64,000 nt of DNA. Origin: Amycolatopsis xylanica. GTDB lineage: Bacteria; Actinomycetota; Actinomycetes; Mycobacteriales; Pseudonocardiaceae. The position numbers and the translations under genes are program-made. Of this stretch, positions 58,768 to 64,000 are shown piece by piece (the first letter of the stretch is position 1; every line of letters begins with the position of its first letter). Below the pieces are notes generated by a model. The model made no database searches. It was not told the DNA's origin and worked only from the letters and a program-made list of their open reading frames with translations. Location: the NCBI RefSeq assembly GCF_900107045.1, contig NZ_FNON01000015.1:1-64000 (forward strand). Direction: 5' to 3'.

Positions 58768-60230
58768 GGGGCCATCCTCCAGATTTGGCGGCCTTCGTCG
58801 TAAGTGCCAACCTCGATCTTGTTGCCTGCGGCATCGTATTTGTACATCTTCGCACCGTCGGGGAGAGGCATGTAACCACCAGTGATCTCGCGCTCCGGAA
58901 TTCCAATGTTTCCGTCTGCGGTGATACCACCACCGGTATATGGCCAATCGTTGTTGGTATTGTGGTATGTCCTCGGATCCAGTCCTTCGGACTCGGCCGC
59001 GTTGATCATGTCATTCGACCGGTGCCGAAGAACGTGCGAGTTCTCATGGATGTTCGTTTCGACGTCGACCGGTGCACCCATTGGCGTCGAGAACCGGTCC
59101 GGCTGGGTGGCGGGGAACTCGATGACGTGGACCTCACGCATTCCCTGGCTGTAGGGGGTGTTCTTGTAGTCCAGCCGGTTTCCGCGGACCAGCGCGTCCG
59201 GGGTGTCCAGGTGCGTCGCATCTTGCACACGAGCAGTGAACCCGCCGATGGTCGTGAATTCGGGCTTGAGCCGCGAACCAGGATTGGCGGAGTCGGGTTC
59301 TCCTAGGTATTTGTTGACGACATGCGGCGGGATGACCTTCTGCATCGGCGTGTCCGCCTCGATCGTCACCAACTTCTGCGCACGCGCCACCAGATGACGT
59401 TCTTCCTGCGTCAGAGCGCCGGTGCCGGCGACCCGGCCATTTTCGACCGGATCTTCTGCCATCTTGTTCATGGCCTTCTTGAACTTGTGGAAGTCCTCTT
59501 TGGAGAAGTTCTGCTCGACGGAGGACATCCAGTGCTCACGGGGCGGCGTCGGCGGGCCGCCCGGTGATCCGTGCGTGCCTCCGGTGCCACCGGGAGGGCC
59601 ACCGCCACCGGGAGGACCGCCGCCAGGGGGACCACCACCGCCGGGCGGAGAACCGCCCGCACTGCTCGGTGTAGTCGGAGTGCTCTTGCCCGCGCTGGAC
59701 GGGACGGTCGAGCCTTCCTTGACCGGGGGCGCCTTGACCGACTTGCCCGTCTTGTTCAGCGCGTCGGCCGTGTTGAGCTCATTGGTCTCATAGTGCTGAA
59801 GAGCGGCCTTCGTCTTCAACGCCGCGGCGTCGACGGACTTGCTCGTCTTCGCGATCTGCGCCTTGGCGGCGTCGACCGTGCTGTTCAGTGAACCGGTCAT
59901 CCCCGTGCCGATGACGCCCATGGACTCATGCCCGAAGTTCGCGGCGCCGACCTTCCGCCCGACACCGTCGACCTTGTCTCGGGTACGGCCGATGTGGCCT
60001 TCCATCGTGCCCAGCGACTCGGTGTTGAGCCGGTGCCCTTTGCCGCCCGCACTGGTTCCGGTGAAGTGCTGCCCGTCACCGTGGCCGGTGTTCGGCTTCG
60101 ACCCATGGTGCGACGACGACCCGTCCGACGTGTGGTGCGTGGGGCTGGGGCTGTGCGATCCCGGCGTGGACGTGTGATGCGAGCCGGTCGACGTGTGGTG
60201 GCTGCCGCCGGTGCTGCCGTGCTTGGACAT
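58764..60230 (-). CDS. Multidomain type VII-associated protein with C-terminal toxin-like domain (T1)
   Basis: 488 aa. Residues 1-60 are low complexity with 12 His (repeat GSHHTST). Residues about 65-165 form a helical segment with EspC/WXG-like character (LKTKAALQHYETNELNTAD). A Pro/Gly linker spans about 185-232, and a short helical spacer follows. Residues 268-488 are the domain shared with 57623 and 55631 (IGGFTARVQDATHL, NRLDYKNTPY, VIEFPATQPDRFSTPMGAP, DWPYTGGGITADG). The layout, delivery region plus linker plus variable C-terminal domain, is that of polymorphic toxins. It starts 2 nt after the WxG-protein gene. Export and toxicity are inferred. Confidence 0.65.
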   Translation of the reverse strand: MSKHGSTGGSHHTSTGSHHTSTPGSHSPSPTHHTSDGSSSHHGSKPNTGHGDGQHFTGTSAGGKGHRLNTESLGTMEGHIGRTRDKVDGVGRKVGAANFGHESMGVIGTGMTGSLNSTVDAAKAQIAKTSKSVDAAALKTKAALQHYETNELNTADALNKTGKSVKAPPVKEGSTVPSSAGKSTPTTPSSAGGSPPGGGGPPGGGPPGGGGPPGGTGGTHGSPGGPPTPPREHWMSSVEQNFSKEDFHKFKKAMNKMAEDPVENGRVAGTGALTQEERHLVARAQKLVTIEADTPMQKVIPPHVVNKYLGEPDSANPGSRLKPEFTTIGGFTARVQDATHLDTPDALVRGNRLDYKNTPYSQGMREVHVIEFPATQPDRFSTPMGAPVDVETNIHENSHVLRHRSNDMINAAESEGLDPRTYHNTNNDWPYTGGGITADGNIGIPEREITGGYMPLPDGAKMYKYDAAGNKIEVGTYDEGRQIWRMAP

Positions 60231-60232
60231 CG

Positions 60233-61048
60233 CTACTCACCCGCCGGCGGGACGTCGTACGGCTTGACCGCGTCGTAGGCGCCCATGGCCAGGCCACCGA
60301 CGGTCGCGAAGCGGTCCAGGCCCTGCGTGATCTTCTCCATGGCCTGGACCAGCTTGGCGAGGCGGGTGCCCTGGCGAGCGAAACCCGACAGGAGCTTGGT
60401 GATCTTGCCCGAGATCTTCGCCGCGGTGGCGGCGGCGCGGGCCGAGGCGACGCCGAGGAAGGCGGCGATCGAGCTGCCGAAGGTGACGACGGCCGAGGCC
60501 GCGGCGATCAGCGCGTCGCGGATGAGCTCGGCGATGACGTTGGAGATGAGGCCGAAGACGATGCCGCGCAGGGTGGTCACCAGCATGCCGGAGATGCCCG
60601 CGATGGCGGCGGTGCCGTCGAGCGTCTTGCCGAGCGCTTCGAGTTCCTCGGCCATCTGGGTGAGGCTGTCGCGGTACTTGTCCGCGGCGTCGCCCTCCCA
60701 CTCGGCGACGGCCTTGAGGTCTTCGCGGTGCTCCTGTGCGATCGTCTTCATCTCGACGGCCGCGGATTTGAGCTGGTCGACGTTGGCGTTGATCTCGTCG
60801 GGATTGCCGAGCAGTGCGTCGAGCGGCTCACGCAGGAAGCTGATGTGCTCGAGCATCCAGCCGACGCCCGCGTTGAGCACGGCGCCCAGCGGGTCCATGG
60901 CGGCGCCGACGGTGTCGACGACCGCGCTCGCGGCGCTGATCGCCACGTTGCACACCTGCATGCCTTCGTTTTCCGAATCGGCGGTGATCGAGTCGACCAG
61001 CCCCGAGTAGGTGTCGAAGATGCCCGCTCCGGAAGTCGCGGTGGTCAT
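60233..61048 (-). CDS. WXG100-like type VII secretion protein, long form
   Basis: 271 aa. The helical region at about residues 85-145 holds the W-x-G turn in KAVAEWEGDAADKYRDSLTQMAEELEALG. It is followed by a hydrophobic Ala-rich segment (about 155-215) that may insert in membrane, and a basic C-terminal helix (KLLSGFARQGTRLAKLVQAM). GGGAG precedes the ATG. It lies between the YbaB gene and the toxin-like gene and could be its secretion partner or chaperone. Confidence 0.75.
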   Translation of the reverse strand: MTTATSGAGIFDTYSGLVDSITADSENEGMQVCNVAISAASAVVDTVGAAMDPLGAVLNAGVGWMLEHISFLREPLDALLGNPDEINANVDQLKSAAVEMKTIAQEHREDLKAVAEWEGDAADKYRDSLTQMAEELEALGKTLDGTAAIAGISGMLVTTLRGIVFGLISNVIAELIRDALIAAASAVVTFGSSIAAFLGVASARAAATAAKISGKITKLLSGFARQGTRLAKLVQAMEKITQGLDRFATVGGLAMGAYDAVKPYDVPPAGE

Positions 61049-61059
61049 AGCTGTCTCCC

Positions 61060-61578
61060 TCAGTCGCGACGCAGGATCGAGCCGCCGCCGAAGTCGTCGT
61101 CCTCGTCGTCAGGACGAGGTCGGCGTGGGCGGGCGGGTGGTGGCGGGGTGGGCGGCGCCTGGCGCGGCTGCTCCGGCTCCTCATGCGCGAACAGCTGCCG
61201 CTCAGGCGGCTGACCTGCGGGTTCCGGCTCCTCGGGCTCCTCCGGCGGGATGTAGCCGGTGACCATGTGCATGGCCTCCGAGTCGGCTCCCATCGGCTTG
61301 AACGCCTCGGCGACGTTCACCGCGGCCGAGCGCTGCGCCTTGCGGGCGAGCTTGAGGATCTCCTCGGCGAGCTTCGAGCCGGACTTGCCCTGCACAGCGG
61401 AGTCGGCGAGGTGCAGGTCGGTCAGAGAGCCGTTCGGCGCGACGGTGACGCGGATCGAGCCGTCCTGATTGGCCTCAGATGCGCTGGACGCCTCCAGGTT
61501 CTCCTGGAACTCGGCGGCCTTCGCCTGCACGTCGGCGATCTTCGCGTCGAAGTTCGCCAGCCATTCTTCCGGCGTCAT
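61060..61578 (-). CDS. YbaB/EbfC family protein with Pro/acidic tail
   Basis: 172 aa. The N-terminal YbaB fold (about residues 1-105) is MTPEEWLANFDAKIADVQAK...GSIRVTVAPNGSLTDLHLADSAV. It is followed by a Pro/Glu-rich disordered tail. YbaB proteins are small nucleoid-associated DNA binders; in actinobacteria variants often sit in type VII secretion loci. ATG 61578 is preferred because the domain begins there. It is preceded by a terminator and therefore probably starts a new transcript running into the toxin array. Confidence 0.82.
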   Translation of the reverse strand: MTPEEWLANFDAKIADVQAKAAEFQENLEASSASEANQDGSIRVTVAPNGSLTDLHLADSAVQGKSGSKLAEEILKLARKAQRSAAVNVAEAFKPMGADSEAMHMVTGYIPPEEPEEPEPAGQPPERQLFAHEEPEQPRQAPPTPPPPARPRRPRPDDEDDDFGGGSILRRD

Positions 61579-61672
61579 CGCCCACCCTCTCGTTCCATCA
61601 CCCCAGCTCTCACCCTCAGAGCGCAGGAACAAGCTACCGGTTCCCCGCCGCTCGGATCCTTTACGAACGAAA

Positions 61673-61703
61673 ATGCCCCCGCCTCGGGTGAAGGCGGGGG
61701 CAT
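61673..61703. terminator. Terminator after the PPE-like gene
   Basis: ATGCCCCCGCCT / AGGCGGGGGCAT 12-bp arms with a 7-nt loop; in the leftward sense TTTTC follows. It separates the PPE-like gene from the YbaB-led operon. Confidence 0.78.
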
Positions 61704-61714
61704 CGACGTGGAAC

Positions 61715-63145
61715 TTATTCGCCGATCACCGGCGGCGCGGTTCGCGCGTTGCTGCCGAACACGTCATCGGGGTCGCCCTCGACGAGGTAGGTCGGCCGCT
61801 GGTGCTCCTGGTCCTCTTCGCCCTTGCCACCCTGGCCACGGCCCATGCCACCCATCCCGGCAGGCCCACCACGGCCGGCGGCACCCGGACCCCCGAGCCC
61901 ACGACCGGCCGCGGACTCGGCCGCACCGACCCCACCGGGCCTGGCCGCACCCGAGCTGTTGCCCGCGCCCTGCGCTCCGGCACCGGACGACGAGCCACTA
62001 CCCGGCCCGAAGCCGCCACCGCGACCGGTCTTCGAGTTGTACTCGTTGTCACCACCAGGGCCGAAGCTGCCGCCACCCATCATGGGCGGTGCCATCGGCA
62101 TCATGTTCTGGTTCTGGTTCGGATTGGGCCCGGGGTTCGGGTTCTGCGTCGGCGGCACGAACGACGAAGCCGAGGTCGCACCGGCCACCTGCCCGGCCCC
62201 GGTCGTCGCGCCAGGTCCGTGCACAGGCGGCGGAGCGCTCGGCGTCGCACCAGGCGTGTAGCTGCTGCCGGTGTTCCCCGAGTTGCCAGTGTTGAAGCCA
62301 GAGCTGGAGCTGCTGTCGCCGGACCGCCCGGTGTCCTTGCCCGTGTCCCCGCTGGTGCCGGTCCCCTCACCGAACTTCGGCGGCTCCGCGAACGCGGGCT
62401 GCTTCGACGCGGACTGGTACAGCTCGTTGTCGTACTTCGACATGACGCCGGCGGCCTCTTCGTGGGCCGCTTGGCTGTCCTTCTGCTTCTGGATGGACTT
62501 GTCGATGTTCTCGCCCATGTTGAACGGGTTCGAGGTCACCCAGTCCTTGAACTCGTCGTTCCAGTTGAACGGGATCGGGTTGGGCATCTGGTTCTTGGCG
62601 TTGGACGCCGCCGTGCCCTGGTCGTACAGGGTTTCCGAGGCGAGCTTCGCGTTCTGGGAGTTCGCGTCGGACCACTTGGCGAGGCTCGTGAAATACCCGT
62701 GCGCCGAGTCCGCCGATGAGCCTTCCCATTCACCCTTTGAGGCGTTGACCGCTTGGGTCATGGTCTTCGAGAAATCCTCGAAAGCCTTGTGGACCTGGTG
62801 ATAAGCGGTCGAGACGTTGGACACCTGCTCGACGTCGAGATTGCTGTCGAGAAACGCCTTCAGCTGGGTGTGGTCATTGCCGCGGTAGTTCGCGTCCGAC
62901 GGCTGGAGACCTTGGACATACTGGACGTCATGGCCGGTGGTCGCCGCCCTTTCGTTGGCGTCACCTACTGCCTGAGACTGCTTCCTCGCGGCAGCGTTGG
63001 CCTTGATCTGCGCGATGATGTCGAACATCCAGCTGTCTTCGGCGACACCCTCGGCCGCCTTCCGCTGCAAGTAGGCGTCGCGCTCGGCAGGCGCCATGTC
63101 GGCGACTTCCTGCTGGGTCTTCTCCGGCGTCCGTTGCGTGGTCAT
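61715..63145 (-). CDS. PPE-like / WxG-motif type VII secretion protein with Gly-Pro-rich C-terminus
   Basis: 476 aa. The N-terminal helical part includes the W-x-G at 140-142 (ASKGEWEGSSADSAHGYF), then helices to about residue 250. A long low-complexity region rich in Gly, Ser, Pro and Asn follows, and a short conserved C-terminal motif RPTYLVEGDPDDVFGSNART. This plan is that of actinobacterial PPE-domain proteins. GGGGG lies 5 nt before the ATG. It is downstream of the lipoprotein gene and ends at a terminator. Confidence 0.82.
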   Translation of the reverse strand: MTTQRTPEKTQQEVADMAPAERDAYLQRKAAEGVAEDSWMFDIIAQIKANAAARKQSQAVGDANERAATTGHDVQYVQGLQPSDANYRGNDHTQLKAFLDSNLDVEQVSNVSTAYHQVHKAFEDFSKTMTQAVNASKGEWEGSSADSAHGYFTSLAKWSDANSQNAKLASETLYDQGTAASNAKNQMPNPIPFNWNDEFKDWVTSNPFNMGENIDKSIQKQKDSQAAHEEAAGVMSKYDNELYQSASKQPAFAEPPKFGEGTGTSGDTGKDTGRSGDSSSSSGFNTGNSGNTGSSYTPGATPSAPPPVHGPGATTGAGQVAGATSASSFVPPTQNPNPGPNPNQNQNMMPMAPPMMGGGSFGPGGDNEYNSKTGRGGGFGPGSGSSSGAGAQGAGNSSGAARPGGVGAAESAAGRGLGGPGAAGRGGPAGMGGMGRGQGGKGEEDQEHQRPTYLVEGDPDDVFGSNARTAPPVIGE

Positions 63146-63154
63146 CTGAGCCCC

Positions 63155-63718
63155 CTAGGCCTTCGGCAACTTCGGTTCGACGATGTTCGCGGCCTTATCA
63201 GCGACCTTGCAGGACTGCTGCGGGTCCGAACCGGTGATGACCACGTCGACCCTGGAGTGCGCGGTCACTTCAAGCGCGATCACGCAATGCGGGCCAGGGT
63301 CCGGGATCAGCAGCGCCTTGCGGCCGTTGAAACTGCCTTCGGTCTTGCCTGCCCCTTGGTCGTTCGCGTCGGCCAGTCCCTGCTTGTCACGAACAGCCAC
63401 GCCGATGGCCAGCCCTTGGTCGCCCGACGCCGGTGGCCTGAACAGATTGCAGACGCGCGCGCCAGGTTTCGTGTCCGGCGTCGGGCTCCCGAACGTGCCG
63501 AACTCGGTGAAGGCGGCAGGGTCCAGCAACGAGCACGGGTCGAGCGAGGAAATCGGCGAGTCACTGCCGGCAGTCCCGCTCGGGCTGGCAGACGGACTCA
63601 CTGCGGTGGCCGGGGCACCCGGCGACGGCTGGGCCGTACCCGGCTCTTTTGTCGAGCAGCCCGCGATAGACAACAGTGCTACACCGGCGACCACGATCAT
63701 GCGCATGCAGAGAGTCAC
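63155..63718 (-). CDS. DUF3558-like lipoprotein
   Basis: 187 aa. The lipoprotein signal is VAGVALLSIAGCS with lipobox IAGC, then a Ser/Pro/Ala-rich linker and a domain with paired cysteines (LDPCSLLDPAAFTEFGTFG, RVCNLF, PHCVIAL, QQSCKVADKAANIV). DUF3558 lipoproteins are frequent next to EspC-like and PPE genes in Pseudonocardiaceae. The GTG start is 6 nt after the upstream stop; ATG 63706 is possible. Confidence 0.85.
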   Translation of the reverse strand: MTLCMRMIVVAGVALLSIAGCSTKEPGTAQPSPGAPATAVSPSASPSGTAGSDSPISSLDPCSLLDPAAFTEFGTFGSPTPDTKPGARVCNLFRPPASGDQGLAIGVAVRDKQGLADANDQGAGKTEGSFNGRKALLIPDPGPHCVIALEVTAHSRVDVVITGSDPQQSCKVADKAANIVEPKLPKA

Positions 63719-63724
63719 AATTCC

Positions 63725-64000
63725 TCAGGTTTGAATCGTCTTGATCGAGTCGGCCACCGCGTGCTCATTTGCCTTGTACTTTCCGGATGCCCGGTCCAAG
63801 GCTTCCGTCGCAAGTTCGAGCACGGTCTTGAACTGGTCGAGCACGGCGCCGGCCGAGTTGACGTCGTCGGCAGCGCCTTTTTGATCGTGCTGAGCCACTG
63901 TGTGGCCATAGGGATGGCTGCCCAGTCTCGGAGCCTGCTTCAAGAAAGTGGTCCCTTGGGAAAGCTGCAGCAGGTCCATCTGCATCTGGGCGATCGCTTC
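63725..64000 (-). CDS. Helical type VII-associated protein, C-terminal part (cut by window edge)
   Basis: The frame is open to position 64000, so only the last 91 residues are seen (EAIAQMQMDLLQLSQGTTFL at the edge, ending HAVADSIKTIQT). It is helical, with a long amphipathic segment (SAGAVLDQFKTVLELATEALDRAS), as in EspC/DUF2580-type or WXG100-like proteins that precede DUF3558 lipoproteins. The start lies outside the window. Confidence 0.65.
   Translation of the reverse strand, partial: EAIAQMQMDLLQLSQGTTFLKQAPRLGSHPYGHTVAQHDQKGAADDVNSAGAVLDQFKTVLELATEALDRASGKYKANEHAVADSIKTIQT

Noticed and set aside
59010-59060. HENSH (HExxH-like) at residues 395-399 of the 58764 product as a zinc protease site
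   Set aside because: The motif is absent from the two homologous stand-alone domains and lies in the least conserved part of the alignment, so it is probably chance.
59560-59700. Gly/Pro repeat region as a CRISPR-like array or tandem DNA repeat
   Set aside because: The repeats are the codons of the Pro-Gly linker of one protein; no spacers or regular unit length. No CRISPR array was seen anywhere in the window.
58764-60230. C-terminal domain as a tuberculosis necrotizing toxin (TNT) NAD glycohydrolase
   Set aside because: The context suggests it, but the TNT patterns I know (G-Q-P-G-G-G type loop and following conserved segments) are not present. The domain was left unassigned.

Overview
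The window is high-GC actinobacterial chromosome. An SsgA-like sporulation protein, a complete mce operon, a PafE/Bpa proteasome activator with a GQYL tail, arabinogalactan-type galactan export genes (Wzm/Wzt/GlfT1) and a type VII secretion substrate cluster together point to a mycelial member of the Pseudonocardiaceae, plausibly Amycolatopsis or a close relative. That assignment is inference; no rRNA is present. One tRNA-Ser(TGA) lies at 45002-45086. The far left edge holds the N-terminal part of an IS30-type transposase.

Layout. 1-9800 carries a ketoacyl-ACP synthase III, a NarL-type two-component pair, an amino-acid permease divergent from a Glu/Leu/Phe/Val dehydrogenase, a secreted GH3 glycosidase, an Lrp regulator and an SsgA-like protein. 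9800-23300 carries a secreted S1 protease, a giant LuxR (LAL-type) regulator, a small ABM monooxygenase, a NitT/TauT-type ABC importer divergent from a CitA/CitB-type two-component system, an ABC1-family kinase and two TetR regulators. 23300-35350 is a lipid-uptake block. A leftward operon (esterase, TetR, acyl-CoA ligase) faces a rightward nine-gene mce operon (two YrbE permeases, MceA-F, one Mce-associated protein) with mostly 4-nt overlaps. 35400-47200 mixes a SARP regulator, a small secreted protein, a mymA-like oxidative cluster (SDR, Baeyer-Villiger-type monooxygenase, hydrolase, AurF-like diiron protein) under a divergent TetR, a secreted protease, a carbonic anhydrase, a MarR regulator and a zinc metallopeptidase. 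47200-55180 matches the gene content of the M. tuberculosis Rv3777-Rv3783 neighbourhood: quinone oxidoreductase, PLP-lysine-less aminotransferase-like protein, PafE, Wzm, Wzt and GlfT1, with a TylF-like methyltransferase inserted.

The most unusual part is 55173-64000, read leftward. Type VII secretion-associated genes (an edge-truncated helical protein, a DUF3558-like lipoprotein, a Gly-rich PPE-like protein, a YbaB/EbfC protein, a WxG-motif protein) lead into a 488-aa multidomain protein. It has a His-rich N-terminus, a helical segment, a Pro/Gly linker and a C-terminal domain of about 220 aa. That C-terminal domain occurs twice more downstream as stand-alone genes. These alternate with four genes carrying copies of a second domain family, one of which looks like a tandem duplication. 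All seven are translationally coupled. I interpret this as a polymorphic toxin locus with cognate immunity proteins and orphan toxin cassettes. The toxin domain was not recognised.

At smaller scale there is a three-copy 46-nt palindromic intergenic element (two copies supply a gene's stop codon), a hairpin family with the core CTTTCGTCAG/CTGACGAAAG, a tight cluster of three DnaA-box-like 9-mers at 44456-44487, a 31-bp palindromic operator before the TetR gene at 40957, and several genes whose -10-like TANNNT lies 6-9 nt before the start codon with no Shine-Dalgarno, suggesting leaderless transcripts.
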